A stretch of 64,000 nt of DNA from Melanopsichium pennsylvanicum (Eukaryota > Basidiomycota > Ustilaginomycetes > Ustilaginales). Position numbers and translations under genes: made by a program. Where the stretch lies: contig OAPG01000018.1 in assembly GCA_900208305.1 (NCBI GenBank), positions 248,001 to 312,000 of the forward strand. The letters are read 5' to 3'. Shown here in pieces: positions 1 to 10,334 of the stretch (position 1 is the stretch's first letter; every line of letters starts with the position of its first letter). The notes under the pieces are model-generated. The model was not told where the DNA came from. It was given only the letters and a program-made list of their open reading frames with translations, and searched no databases.

Positions 1-306
1 GGGGATGAGGCCGAGACGGGATGTGAGGGCAACGAATGCAGAAAGGGGTGGTGGACGAATAGAAGCGTAAAGTTCTGGCTGTTCACGGGCTAGACGAGGT
101 AGGTGAACATTTGGAGTAGGATCGTGAACGTAAGGTGGTGTAATGACGGAGGACTCGGATGAAGCAGAAGTGGGTGTTGAGATTGCGGTGGATGCTAAAC
201 GATGCTGTGATGCAAGAGATGAAGAGATGAATGCATGTGTCGAGGTGGATGCATTGGATTGGGATGATGGACGAAATGCGCGTGAGAAAGATCTTGTGGC
301 AGCCAT
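1..306 (-). CDS. N-terminal part of a mitochondrial-type protein, cut by window edge
   Basis: An open frame runs from an ATG at 306 to the left edge without a stop, giving 102 codons of an incomplete protein. The first 45 or so residues are rich in Ser, Ala, Arg and Thr and nearly free of acidic residues, as in a mitochondrial targeting peptide. A segment ending in LSAFVALTSRLGL follows, which recalls the start of the RNase III-like fold of mitochondrial large-subunit proteins such as mL44 (Mrpl3). That family guess is weak because the diagnostic part lies outside the window. The gene is divergent from LST8 and the two share the 643-bp intergenic region. Confidence 0.6.
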   Translation of the reverse strand, partial: MAATRSFSRAFRPSSQSNASTSTHAFISSSLASQHRLASTAISTPTSASSESSVITPPYVHDPTPNVHLPRLAREQPELYASIRPPPLSAFVALTSRLGLIP

Positions 307-949
307 TATGGTGAATCACAATGCAAACAAGGCTATTGGTACTGTTGGTAGTCAGAGAGATGGTGGTGTTGGTGGTGATTATGATGATGTTAACGATGGC
401 TTGGTCGTATGGTCTCGAGTGGTAAAAGAAATCTCGAGAAATTCTTCCATTTCGACCTTTTCTTTCAATAATGTTCGGATTTTAACCTGCGAATCTTCAC
501 GTGATGCTGCCAATTCTGTTTTATGAGTATTGATACATTGTACCGTGCGAGTAGAAAATTATAAATTTCTAACTCCACCTTTCCATCTTTCCATCTTTCC
601 ATCTTTCCACCTTTGCACCTTTGGCGACTCTTTCGGCATTTCACTCAAATGCTCAGACCGCATATTGATTAGTTTTCTACATTGCCATAGACAACGTCGG
701 CCATTCCACCATCAACTGCCTACTTTACTGTAATTTACGATACTATACTATACTATACGATACCATCAATCCTATCCACATTGGTCGCTTCCACACACTA
801 CACTTGGCTGCTGTCAAAATATTAATTCGACCGATGCAGCGCGTGGTTGAGCAGCACCTCTCACATCCTCCTTTCACACACACTCACACACATATACATA
901 CACGTACATACATATATACACATCAAAGGTGTGAGCATCATCCATCACA
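307..949. promoter_or_regulatory. Shared upstream region of the divergent 1-306 and LST8 genes
   Basis: No gene is seen here. The stretch holds a short CTTTCCAT tandem repeat (about 585-628), a TACTA repeat (741-765), a TTTACTGTAATTTAC motif (724-738) and a CA/TACA-rich tract (868-925) that ends about 25 bases before the LST8 start codon. It probably contains both promoters, but no individual element can be assigned. Confidence 0.4.
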
Positions 950-2287
950 ATGGCAGCACGCCGTGCACCAGTTCGCATGCCAACTCAGGGCCGGTCGTCT
1001 CCTAATTCTGTAGCCGACGTTCACGCACACCAATCGGCAGCCCAAGTTCAAGCTCAAACTCAAGCCCAATCTGTAGCCCAATCCTCTCAATCCAACACAC
1101 AAGACGCTCTTTCCGTCTTACTCGTCACTGCAGGTTACGATCACACCATTCGTTTCTGGGAAGCATGGTCCGGTATTTGCTCCCGTACTATCCAACATCC
1201 CGACTCTCAAGTGAATCGACTCTCCATCTCGCCCGACAAACGCTTCCTCGCTGCGGCTGCCAACACTCACATTCGACTGTACGACTGTTCAATAGCCTCT
1301 CCCGCCTCCATTGCCGCTGCCAACGCAGCTTCTGGTTCAAGCGCAGCTGCAAATGGTGCCAATGCACCTGCACAACCTATCGCTACCCTAGAAGGCCACC
1401 AGGGCAACGTAACAGCCATCGCTTGGCATTGCGACATGCAATGGCTCGTCAGCGGAGGAGAAGATGGTCTCCTCAAGATCTGGGACCTTCGTACATCACG
1501 CGCTACAAGGATTTATGACCATAGAGGTCCCGTCAACGATGTTGTGGTACATCCAAATCAGGGAGAGTTAGTGAGTTGCGATCAGAACGGAAGCGTCAAA
1601 GTGTGGGATTTGGGTCAAAACGGTTGTAGTCACGAGTTAGTTCCCGAGGAAGGTGTACCTATACGAAGTGTCACCGTGGCTGCAGATGGAAGTTGCTTGG
1701 TCGCGGGCAACAATACGGGTAAAGTGTATGTTTGGAGATTTATCAATGGAACCTATGAGGGTCAGCTTCCAAGTCCAGCCACTGCAGGAGGCGATTTTAC
1801 AGAGTTGCAACCCGTCACCACTTTTCAAGCGCACGAAAAGTACCTCACAAGAGTGTTACTCAGTCCAGACGTTCGGTAAGTCACCCGCACCATCATCTTG
1901 ACCACCACCTCTGTTGTTCCACTCGCATGTTGCAGTGAATGTTGGTTCGAAAGTCACTCATCCTCTTACTTGTCCCCTGCTTTTTGTTTCTCTTTTTCTC
2001 TTGATTTTCACCATAGACACCTGGCAACTTGCTCAGCAGATGCGACGGTCAAGATCTGGTCCACCTCTCGATACGAGTTTGCACTCGAAAAGACGCTCGT
2101 CGGTCATCAACGTTGGGTATGGGATGCAGCGTTTAGTGCCGATTCAGCCTACCTGGTCACTGCATCCTCAGATCATGTAGCAAGATTATGGGAGTTGGCT
2201 TCAGGCGAGACTGTGAGACAGTACAATGGTCATCATAGGGCAGCAGTTTGTGTAGCGTTGAACGATGCGAGTCTGGGTGGACCATAG
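950..2287 (+). CDS. LST8: LST8-like WD40 subunit of TOR complexes
   Basis: Two exons, 950-1875 and 2017-2287, joined across a 141-bp GTAAGT...CCATAG intron, encode 398 residues. Splicing joins ...SPDV to RHLATCSADA, restoring a WD repeat. The motif VTAGYDHTIRFWEAWSG near residue 60, followed by CSRTIQHPDSQVNRL, is the diagnostic LST8/GbetaL N-terminus. The protein consists almost entirely of seven WD40 blades and would bind the TOR kinase domain in TORC1 and TORC2. About 55 residues before the first blade are Gln/Ala/Ser-rich and longer than in yeast Lst8 (303 aa). There is also an Ala/Ser-rich insert of about 20 residues near residues 120-140. The start ATG follows CACA and is the first in frame. 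Confidence 0.95.
1876..2016 (+). other. Intron of LST8
   Basis: The intron starts GTAAGT and ends CCATAG with a pyrimidine-rich tract before it. Removing these 141 bases restores the reading frame of a WD repeat. Confidence 0.9.
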
Positions 2288-2292
2288 CTCTC

Positions 2293-2333
<41 letters not shown>

Positions 2334-2691
2334 GTGTCCAGGATGAGCGTGTGGTGGAGACATGAAAAAATGTCTACATACCTCTTTTCTTCTATCAGTG
2401 AAATCCAATGCTCAACAAGAAAACCCACCTTGTATAAAGTATTGGTATGCTACAGTAATGGCTAAAAGAGGTACGCGTCATTTTGTCAGATATGCAAGAA
2501 ACAAAGCAGCGCGCCGGCAGGGCGAAAGGAAGCCCCGAATTCCGAAGAATCATGAATAAGTGGACCCTTTACTCTTTTGACTGTAACTCTTCAACACCTT
2601 GCATGCAGTACACCAATTCTTTGCATTGCTCTCTTACCCTGCTGACGTTGCCTCTGCATATTCGATTTAAACACACACACACACACACACA
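2288..2691. repeat. LST8-CCDC174 intergenic stretch with (TC)n and (AC)n tracts
   Basis: A (TC)n microsatellite occupies 2288-2333, directly after the LST8 stop codon and so probably in its 3' UTR. A 20-base (AC)n tract (2671-2690) ends one base before the next gene's ATG. No gene is seen between them. Confidence 0.7.
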
Positions 2692-3012
2692 ATGAGCGGA
2701 AAGGATAGTTGGCGATCATGCACATCTGCCTCTGGCTCTGGTTCGATTTCGACAAGTTTTCTTGATCTCAAGTCTCAACTTGAACTTTCAAAAATATCGG
2801 CTTCTCCCTCATCCTCTTGTTCGACCAGTAAACGTAAGGTTGACACTTTGTCCTTGAGATTTGATCAAGAACAAAAAGAACCGTCGTCGTCGGAGAAGAA
2901 GAAGAAGAAGAAGAAGGACGAGGAGAAAAAGAAGAAGCTTCCTTCGACTTTTCTTAACCACTACGATGTCAAGTCGTCGTCTAAAGTTGCATTCACCAGA
3001 TCGCCGCTCAGC

Positions 3013-3063
<51 letters not shown>

Positions 3064-3852
3064 GGTGAAAAAAGAAGCAAAGAAAAAGGCTCCGATCGTA
3101 ACAAGAGCAAATCCCACCACCCAACAAAATCGAATTGGAACGAAACCACTCCCACTTGTTCAGAGTTGAATACGATTCGAAAAAATTTGGAAAGGAAAGC
3201 TAGAATCTATGCTCAACTTGAAGCAGGTAAATTTGGTGGAATAACCAATCAAGAGTTGGAACAGGGTAGTATCGATTGGGATCGAAAACGAATTGAATCG
3301 TCACAACAGCAGCAAAATCCACCACATGCTTATGGTGATGGTGGTGGTGGTGGGCAGGTTTCAGAAGAAGCAAAAGAAGGTAAAGGTGTAAATAGTCGAG
3401 GTGGGGTTTGGAATGGTGGTGATGATGATAATGAACCAGAGATAGAGTATGTGGATGAATTTGGTCGAACACGAAAAGCACTTTTGAGCGAGGTTCCCAG
3501 AGAGTTTGTTCCAAAATTTTACGGTGGAGATCTTTCAGAAACCGAAGAGGAGCGAAAGGAACAGCAAATAGAGGAGGAGGACAATGCGATTTATGGACCA
3601 AGCACAAGCTTTCCCGTCTACAATCCTTTCATACACCCACCACTATCACCACGGGAAACGCAATATGAACCAAACGCCTCTGGGTTTGAAAACAACGACA
3701 TGAATGGTCAGAATAGGTATCGCGGAGCCGCGTTTTACAAATTCTCAATCGACCCAAACCAAAAACAAGTAGAGATGGATCAATTGGCACAGTTGAGAAA
3801 CGAGACTATCGCTCAAAGAAGCAAGAAAACAGGATTAGAAGAGAAGGAATAA
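2692..3852 (+). CDS. CCDC174-like nuclear protein
   Basis: The single exon encodes 386 residues. It matches the layout of the CCDC174 family: an N-terminal LDLKSQL segment (about residues 22-35), RKNLERKARIYAQLEAGK (about 163-180), an acidic EIEYVDEFGRTRKALLSEVP block (about 248-268) and a closing GAAFYKFSIDPNQK...MDQLAQLRNET segment. CCDC174 proteins are nuclear and are linked to RNA processing and the exon-junction complex in animals; the fungal role is unknown. The coding sequence contains unstable codon repeats: a lysine run (about 2896-2935) and a (CAACAG)n tract coding for alternating Asn-Ser (3016-3063). The protein is highly charged and probably largely disordered. Confidence 0.8.
3016..3063 (+). 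repeat. (CAACAG)n coding microsatellite
   Basis: About eight copies of a 6-base unit lie inside the CCDC174-like gene and encode alternating Asn and Ser. The unit is a multiple of three, so length changes would keep the reading frame. Confidence 0.85.
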
Positions 3853-4189
3853 ATGAGCTTTCAAGGCTTTTGCTATCACCACAAAGTTGGCCTCGTGTCA
3901 TGATGAGACTTTACTCAAACACAGTATACCCTAGTAATTGGGAGCGGAATCAACCCCAAAGACGAAACCGAAATCCACACACACACACACACACACACTT
4001 AGATCCTCTCTTTTTCTTTCAGTGTGACAAACACGAAAGTTCTAGTCTAGACGAATGTGTCACACCACCGACGTCTTGAGAGATCAAATTTATTATGCAT
4101 GTTACTGTATGTAAATGTAAATTTACTGTACAGAAAACCTACGATGGCGTGACTGTCAACCTTTGAATACGTTTGTTGTTTTGGTGCTA
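3853..4189. other. Convergent intergenic region CCDC174/RPC82
   Basis: No gene is seen in these 337 bases between two convergent genes. There is a (CA)n tract at 3976-3998 and a TTACTGTA-rich patch at 4101-4133 of the kind that recurs in other spacers of this window. Confidence 0.5.
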
Positions 4190-6340
4190 TCACTGCTCAT
4201 CAGTAGCATACATACCAGCGGCTAAATCCCTCATAACAAAAACGTCCATCTCTGTCCTCATTTCAGCCACTGTCAACATTTTCAAAACATTCTGCAATCG
4301 ATCCCAACTTTGCCTCTCCCACTCGGTCAACAAACCAACAGTATCCAATTTCACATCACTCCTCTCCACCTTGCTCATCAATCCAATCTGTCTTCTCATC
4401 TCCTCATTCCTCCTTTGACCCAACCTGGTCAAACTCTGATAAAGATGATCCAACAACCAAGCACGACATTTCGGTTCATCTACAAACCAAAGGAAAAAAG
4501 TTTTAGCAGGATCCCTATCTTTTGTCTTTGGAACTTCCTGTAAACCCAAAAGGGAAGCGTTAAAAAGACGAGAGCACAAATCGCGCGTTTCTGAAATCGA
4601 AACCAAAGCAAGTTTCGAAATATGTTTCTCTTCCAATTTTCCCTTTTCACGAAGAATGTTCATAATCCTATTCGCAGCCGTACCAAATTTCTCTTGAACC
4701 ACATTGCCAAGTAAATCGCTACGCATTCGTTGCGCAATGTTGCAAAATTCAATGGTAAGTGTCGAAGCAACTTTGGTTCCACCAGCTGTTTTCGTACAAC
4801 TATCCGAAGCGGGTGCCATCAACCTTTTCATTTTCGACTTGCCAGAAACATCTTCGGAATTCGAAAAAATGGCACAGTATTCAGCCAGGAATTCTTGCCT
4901 GGTAGGTAGTGAAGATTTTTCTTTACCAAACCAACGTCGATCAAATCCCTTTTGAACCGAAAGATTCAAAGGTAACTTGTGCGCCAGCGCAGTAATCGAT
5001 ACAGGAGCACTACGAACATCACGTACACTTTTCTTGGTCGAAACATCACCCGCAACCATGAGTTGCTGAAATACTTGCGCGGCGGTATTGTTGTACTTTT
5101 CTCGAACCGCGTCGATCACAACTTGGTCGCGAAGGTGAACGTCGAATCGATCGTAATGAACACGAACATAGACGGTTGGATCGATGTCGTAGTCGTCGGC
5201 TGCATCAAATGTTTCGGGCGAGGAGGGAATGCCATTCATGCCATTCTTGTCTTTTGTTTTTCGCTTTTTGTGCTCTCTGGATGTGGAGGAGCAAGACTTT
5301 GATCGCTTGCTTTTGGATGCGGCACTGGCGACAGCGATGGCACTCGCATTTTTGCGCATCAAGCCTCGCCGTGATTCAGGGTGATCAGCTGCAAGGCCAT
5401 CGGATCCAAGTGAAACGTTGGTTGCCGATACGTCCCAATCGGCTTCTCTCTCCTCTGCAATCTGAACACGCACTTGTTCCCTGATCTTTTGCAAATCTTT
5501 AGGGGTGGGGATGCCGCGAAGTTGTCGTCTCTTTTTGGCTTCGTACTTGATCTCCTTGTCACGTGGCGACACATACTGATGGACCGAGCTAGGCCTCAAA
5601 TACGCTCGATAAAGCATAATGGTCAACTGACGAGCCACGTCTGCCTGTACCTCTGAAAATTGGTCCTCTGTGCCTGCCTTACGCTTGTTGGATTTATTGT
5701 TGTTGGTGGTGGTGTTTTGTGGATCGCCATTGAGCTGAGCATCTGCGACGAGTGAGGCTGCTGTTGTGCGCTGTGTATGAATTTCAGAAGCGATTCGTTG
5801 GATGACGTCGCTAGCCTGCAACTTGCCATGTTGAAGAACAAGTTTTACGATCCTAGCAGCAGTGTCTCCGAGCTCGTCCTCAGCAATCCCAATGTACCTA
5901 CCGAAGCGCAGACGGAGGAGCACTTGATTGATGTTGATCTCGAAGAATTCTTGGTTGGGATCGGTAACGTCAGGATCGGTGGAGCTGTGCCAGGCGCAGC
6001 CATGCTGAATTAGGGTCATGATTGTGTGTTCGACGAGTAGCTTTGGGATAGGGACGGGAGCATTGGGATCGCCGGTACTGTCACTGGAGCTGGCGCCTGC
6101 AATGGGAGCAGAAACCAGGGTAGATTTGGTATGAGTGGCAGAGGTGTTGGTGAAAGGATCGATGGGGCCACGATTGGTACGTGTAGGTGCTTGATTGAGG
6201 AAACGACCTATTTCGCGAATGGTGAGACGGCCACGCTTGAGAAGAAGCGCGCCAATGCGTGCGGCGATGGGACCAAAATGCTGGAGCAAGACGTGCTCGC
6301 AGAGCTTGATCTTTTGAGGAGAGTGTGCGGTAGACGACAT
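4190..6340 (-). CDS. RPC82: RNA polymerase III subunit RPC82 (C82/RPC3)
   Basis: This intronless gene encodes 716 residues, close to yeast Rpc82 (654 aa). The start ATG at 6340 gives MSSTAHSPQKIKLCEHVLLQ; the frame stays open upstream but without a better start. The N-terminal winged-helix block KLCEHVLLQHFGPIAARIGALL and the second block ELGDTAARIVKLVLQHGKL (about residue 160) are typical of the family. The later LGNVVQEKFGTAANRIMNILREKGKLEEKHI segment is the fourth winged helix. With RPC34 and RPC31 the protein forms the Pol III subcomplex that contacts TFIIIB and opens promoters for tRNA and 5S genes. A Lys/Arg/Ser-rich insert near residue 360 (SKSKRSKSCSS) could be a nuclear localisation signal. 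It is divergent from PUS4. Confidence 0.93.
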   Translation of the reverse strand: MSSTAHSPQKIKLCEHVLLQHFGPIAARIGALLLKRGRLTIREIGRFLNQAPTRTNRGPIDPFTNTSATHTKSTLVSAPIAGASSSDSTGDPNAPVPIPKLLVEHTIMTLIQHGCAWHSSTDPDVTDPNQEFFEININQVLLRLRFGRYIGIAEDELGDTAARIVKLVLQHGKLQASDVIQRIASEIHTQRTTAASLVADAQLNGDPQNTTTNNNKSNKRKAGTEDQFSEVQADVARQLTIMLYRAYLRPSSVHQYVSPRDKEIKYEAKKRRQLRGIPTPKDLQKIREQVRVQIAEEREADWDVSATNVSLGSDGLAADHPESRRGLMRKNASAIAVASAASKSKRSKSCSSTSREHKKRKTKDKNGMNGIPSSPETFDAADDYDIDPTVYVRVHYDRFDVHLRDQVVIDAVREKYNNTAAQVFQQLMVAGDVSTKKSVRDVRSAPVSITALAHKLPLNLSVQKGFDRRWFGKEKSSLPTRQEFLAEYCAIFSNSEDVSGKSKMKRLMAPASDSCTKTAGGTKVASTLTIEFCNIAQRMRSDLLGNVVQEKFGTAANRIMNILREKGKLEEKHISKLALVSISETRDLCSRLFNASLLGLQEVPKTKDRDPAKTFFLWFVDEPKCRAWLLDHLYQSLTRLGQRRNEEMRRQIGLMSKVERSDVKLDTVGLLTEWERQSWDRLQNVLKMLTVAEMRTEMDVFVMRDLAAGMYATDEQ

Positions 6341-6937
6341 AATTCCAACAATTTGTGTTTGCGTATGTATGAGGCTGAAATGTGAGTAAAGCAGACTGCG
6401 CCGAGCCGATTGGATGGCTTGTGAGGTGAATGAGATTGCAAGACAGACTCGTGATCGGTTTGAAAGAGCGAGCTGCGATGTGAATTGGCTACGTTCACGA
6501 TTGCATGATGATTGATCGCAGCACAGCAATGGTTGGGATGGTGAGCTGGATGAAAGGTGCTTCGAGCACCTGTGGTAATGGGAAAGCGAGATGGAGCCAG
6601 ATGAGAAGAGCATCAGCTTTATACATCTTTTTCTTTATTCTTTTTTTTGGGGTCTGAGACCACAATTTCTTCCTGTAAAGTCAAAATAAAATTGTCTTAT
6701 TTTTTTTCTTTTTCTTTTTTTTTCATGGTGGGAATGCAGCGTGGAGGAAAGGTCAGTTGGATTCAATCGTCAATGTTACATTTTATTGGACAAACATTCA
6801 CTATTTAAAGAGTTTAATTCAGACACTCTTTCTCCATCCCTTCTAGGTTGCATGGTTGGTTACCATCCATCGTCTGTTCAATCTCGGAGCCCTCTTGCTC
6901 ACCGTACTGTACACTTGTCAGTCAAATACTCAAAAGC
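6341..6937. promoter_or_regulatory. Shared upstream region of RPC82 and PUS4
   Basis: This 597-bp divergent spacer contains T-rich tracts (about 6636-6655 and 6697-6723) and a GTACTGTAC motif at 6903-6911. No gene is seen. Confidence 0.45.
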
Positions 6938-8335
6938 ATGTCAGCCGATAATATCGACACCGCAAGCAGCAGCAGCAGCAACAATAGTATCTATCCTGCT
7001 CTCACACAGCCAATCGCACACATCAAAAACTCTTCTGATATCATGATCCCCTCCGCCGCCGCAGCAGCAGCAGTGACTTCATCATCCGTAGGTCCTATTC
7101 GCAATGCTCTTCGAACAGCTGCCTCTGCTACCGCTTCCATCTCTACTCGCCCTCTTTCTGGCATTTTTGGAATCAACAAGCCCAGTGGTCCCACATCCAT
7201 GTCTTTGCTCGATGAGCTCAAACCCCTGTTTGCAACCTCGCCCCTCTTCGCCGACGCTGATGGTAAGCGTTCCCAAGATCATTCTCGTAAACGCGGCAAA
7301 TTTACGAAAAGAGGCAAGGACAACAAGTTCGCTGGTGGTGTTGCTGGTGCACCTAAACTAGGTCAAGGTGGAACTCTGGACCCTCTCGCCGATGGTGTAC
7401 TCGTCGTTGGCGTGGGTAATGGAACCAAACAGCTGCAAAATTATCTCAATTGCACTAAAGAGTATCGCGCTACGGGTCTCCTCGGTTCCGCAACCACTTC
7501 GTACGATTCCTGTGATCCCATCCTCACACGAAAACCGTATCATCACGTCACACCGCAAAGTATCGCCGATCTATTACCAAGGTTTACGGGCACAGTCTCT
7601 CAGATTCCACCATTGTATTCGGCAGTGAGAATTGACGGTAAAAGATTGTTTGAATACGCACGCCAGAATTTACCCTTGCCTAGACCCATTCAGCCCAGAA
7701 AGGTTACGATTCATGAGCTGAGGTTGGTAGACTGGCTTGAGGCTGGACAGCATTCGTTTAAGGAACCAGACACAGAGGTACCGGAAGAGGATAAGGCATT
7801 GGTGGGAAGGGTGTTGGATATGACTGGTCGTAAAGAAGGACAGACAGATACTATCAAGGAAGAATTTCATGTCAATAGCGTTGAACCGATCATCGACACG
7901 CAGCAACAAGCACGTGTGCAAAATGTATCCAAGACTCTACCAACTCAACAAGATGCAACAGCGACGCAAACATCAACCGAGCCAAAAGATCAACATCCAC
8001 CCGCATTTGTGCTCGAAATGACGGTTTCGTCTGGCACATATGTTCGCTCCATCGTACACGATCTCGCCACCGCAGCCGGATCAGCAGCTCACGTCCAAAC
8101 TTTGACCCGAACACGTCAGGGAGAGTGGTCCATTGCCTCCTCTCGTCAAACACACACAACCGCAGATGATAAAAATCTTGTCGTACAAGGAAACTGCATC
8201 GATTGGAAAGTGTTTTCGGACGCCATCGCAGACATGCAGCGAGAAAAGACCGATGCATCTTACAAAGCTCCGCGCGACCAACAAGGTCTGCGATCATGGG
8301 AGTGTGAGCTTCTCAAAGTCATTGTACCTGTCTAA
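6938..8335 (+). CDS. PUS4: tRNA pseudouridine-55 synthase, TruB/Pus4 family
   Basis: A single exon of 465 residues. The first in-frame ATG (6938, preceded by AAGC) gives MSADNIDTASSSS. The TruB core starts at GIFGINKPSGPTSM (about residue 75). The catalytic block GGTLDPLADGVLVVGVG follows near residue 145, with the conserved aspartate in LDPLADG; SQIPPLYSAVRIDGKRLFEYAR and SSGTYVRSIVHDL complete the fold. The enzyme makes U55 to pseudouridine in the T-loop of cytosolic and mitochondrial tRNAs. A basic insert (SRKRGKFTKRGKD, about 115) lies just before the catalytic loop. The Ser/Ala-rich N-terminus might serve mitochondrial import, which is inference. Confidence 0.93.
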   Translation: MSADNIDTASSSSSNNSIYPALTQPIAHIKNSSDIMIPSAAAAAAVTSSSVGPIRNALRTAASATASISTRPLSGIFGINKPSGPTSMSLLDELKPLFATSPLFADADGKRSQDHSRKRGKFTKRGKDNKFAGGVAGAPKLGQGGTLDPLADGVLVVGVGNGTKQLQNYLNCTKEYRATGLLGSATTSYDSCDPILTRKPYHHVTPQSIADLLPRFTGTVSQIPPLYSAVRIDGKRLFEYARQNLPLPRPIQPRKVTIHELRLVDWLEAGQHSFKEPDTEVPEEDKALVGRVLDMTGRKEGQTDTIKEEFHVNSVEPIIDTQQQARVQNVSKTLPTQQDATATQTSTEPKDQHPPAFVLEMTVSSGTYVRSIVHDLATAAGSAAHVQTLTRTRQGEWSIASSRQTHTTADDKNLVVQGNCIDWKVFSDAIADMQREKTDASYKAPRDQQGLRSWECELLKVIVPV

Positions 8336-8370
8336 GCGTATACATCATCAGAATAGGGAGAGCAAGTCAA

Positions 8371-8414
8371 ATATATATATATATATATTGTGTGTGTGTC
8401 TGTCTGTCTGTCTG
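8371..8414. repeat. Compound (AT)n(TG)n(TCTG)n microsatellite
   Basis: The tract lies between the convergent PUS4 and lipase genes, within likely 3' UTR. Confidence 0.9.
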
Positions 8415-8516
8415 TATTTGAGTTGCACAAATCTGCGTGATTAAAAAAGCAAAGGCATTCACAGTTACATGGTATATCTTGACATCTTGTGCTTGTTTAC
8501 GTTGACAAGAAACGCC

Positions 8517-9530
8517 TTACAAGTGACTGTTGAACCAGTTGATCACGTACTCGCCCACAATCACCTTGTCCTCGCCGGGCTCGTTGAGTAAATCGTGATA
8601 GTATCCATCAAACAGCTTGATGGTCTTGTCCTTTGCATTCATCCTTTCGACAAACTTTTCCGAACCTTTGTGGCTTGTGACCAAATCGCCCGTTCCATGA
8701 ATCACGAGCAGCGGTTTGTTCTGTGGCCAACACTTGTACGACTTTTCTACGAGATCCATGCCACCATGTAGCGGTCCGTAGATTGCCTTAAGGTAGACCT
8801 TCTTATCCGACAGTGGATCGTTTTCAAAGTTGCTTGCCACCACTGGATCCCTTGAAATGTCTTTACCCAACAAATCCACACTCCAGTGCATTTCGGGAAT
8901 CAAGCCGAGCAACTTGGAGGCACCCCATACTACGAACCAGGGAGGAGGTTTAGTGAGCGTCAACCACGGAGCGCAAGCCACAACGCCTGCCACCATCTCC
9001 TTTGCCTCTTGCGACGGTCCGTTTCCACCATTCTGCCGAATCCACTCTTCTCCACGTGTATGGAATGCGGTTACGATGCCTCCTCCCATACTGTGCCCTA
9101 AGAGAAAGATGGGTACTTTACCTACACCCCACCTCTCATCCAACCTGTGACGAGTTTGACGAATCACAAATTCCAAATCTTGAAACTGTTGAGGCCAAGT
9201 GGTGTTGCCATAGTTCTTGATGGGGTTGGACGAGGAGCGGCATGTGTTGCCCCAACCACGTTGATCAAACCCGACCATTTCATGACCTTTGCTAGGCCAA
9301 AGCGTAAAAATGTTTCGGTATCGATCGATATATTCGACGAATCCATGCACAAAGATGGTGGTGGATTTGGGTTGAATTTCTTGATCATCCTGGGTAGTGG
9401 TGGGGTAGAAGCGTTTGGCCCAGAATCTGGTCTTGTCAGAATAGTCGGTTTCGATCCAGAATTGTTCCGACTTGCCAGGGTTGGGAATGTCGATGGAGGG
9501 AGGCACTGTGGGAGGCTTGTCGGCTGGCAT
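8517..9530 (-). CDS. Monoglyceride lipase-like alpha/beta hydrolase (Yju3 type)
   Basis: 337 residues in one exon, near the usual size for fungal monoglyceride lipases (about 310-330). The order is oxyanion segment TTIFVHGFVEYIDRY (about 57-71), GFDQRGWG (about 87-94), nucleophile elbow GHSMGG with Ser147, the acid residue in VIHGTGDLVTS and the histidine in GYYHDLLNEPGEDK near the C-terminus. The family cleaves monoacylglycerols to glycerol and fatty acid, usually on lipid droplets and membranes. No signal peptide is visible. A (CA)n(CT)n tract lies about 20 bases upstream of the ATG in the transcribed direction. Confidence 0.88.
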   Translation of the reverse strand: MPADKPPTVPPSIDIPNPGKSEQFWIETDYSDKTRFWAKRFYPTTTQDDQEIQPKSTTIFVHGFVEYIDRYRNIFTLWPSKGHEMVGFDQRGWGNTCRSSSNPIKNYGNTTWPQQFQDLEFVIRQTRHRLDERWGVGKVPIFLLGHSMGGGIVTAFHTRGEEWIRQNGGNGPSQEAKEMVAGVVACAPWLTLTKPPPWFVVWGASKLLGLIPEMHWSVDLLGKDISRDPVVASNFENDPLSDKKVYLKAIYGPLHGGMDLVEKSYKCWPQNKPLLVIHGTGDLVTSHKGSEKFVERMNAKDKTIKLFDGYYHDLLNEPGEDKVIVGEYVINWFNSHL

Positions 9531-10071
9531 GATGAAATGAAGGCGGCAAGAAAGAGAGAGAGAGAGAGAGAGAGAGTGTGTGTGTGTGTGTGTGTATAAG
9601 TGTAATTAAACGGGGGTGGGACAAGATGAGGAGAAAGGAAAGCGAGTACAGTGCCATATAAACTGATCCAAGCTATTCAAATAGGGTCTGTGTGGAGAGG
9701 CAGGAGCTCACCCACACACATGGGACAAGCTCGTGAATGCTCCAACCTGCAAAATCAATCACTGCTGTACACTGTACAGTAAACTTACAGTAAATACAGT
9801 ATACGTTCCTTATTGCAGCGCCGATCCTCTCTCGATCAGGTTCAATCCGGCACTTCATTAATAAGATTACATGTAAGCTACGGTAGTTTTGCACAGACTT
9901 TGGCCGAGCTATGCCATACCGTATTTGGCAAACCACATGATGCGACTCTGTGCTATGTGCACCGCTGCAACTCGATAAGGCGAGCGAGGGTCCGAGCACA
10001 AACGAGGCGTAAAACACATGTCGAAACATTTATATTATATTGATGCTATTTTTCTCGTACTCATCACAGCA
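9531..10071. other. Intergenic stretch with (GA)n(GT)n tract and TACAGTAA cluster
   Basis: A (GA)n(GT)n microsatellite occupies 9553-9595. A cluster of GTACAGTAAA/TACAGTAAATACAGTA motifs spans 9766-9803. No gene is seen before the tRNA. Confidence 0.55.
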
Positions 10072-10143
10072 GCCTCCTTAGCTCAGCGGTAGAGCACTTC
10101 ACTAGTAATGAAGAGGTCAGTCGTTCGAGTCGGCTAGGAGGCA
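10072..10143 (+). tRNA. tRNA-Thr (anticodon AGT)
   Basis: The cloverleaf is complete: acceptor arms GCCTCCT/AGGAGGC pair perfectly, D arm GCTC-AGCGGTA-GAGC, anticodon arm CTTCA-CTAGTAA-TGAAG with anticodon AGT, T arm AGTCG-TTCGAGT-CGGCT, and discriminator A at 10143. It decodes ACU (ACC by inosine). No intron is present. The T-rich stretch just downstream (TTTCTTTTTCC) can serve as a Pol III terminator. The tRNA is on the same window as the Pol III subunit gene RPC82, which is coincidental. Confidence 0.96.
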
Positions 10144-10334
10144 TTTCTTTTTCCTCTTGACATTTCTCGAATCGCATGATTTAACTTATCAATGATCCTT
10201 TTTTGGTGCTTAATCTCAAAACAATATTTCATTCTGAAAAGGCTTTTAAATACTTGAAACTCGTCGATCAAACCAGATCTATAGATTGCCATTAGGGTAT
10301 ATGGCGAATGGTACGGGAGACAATAAAGCAATAT

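Noticed and set aside
6341..6613. N-terminal extension of RPC82 by 91 residues
   Set aside because: The extra sequence is Ser/Leu-rich, unlike the family, and the ATG at 6340 gives the expected start.
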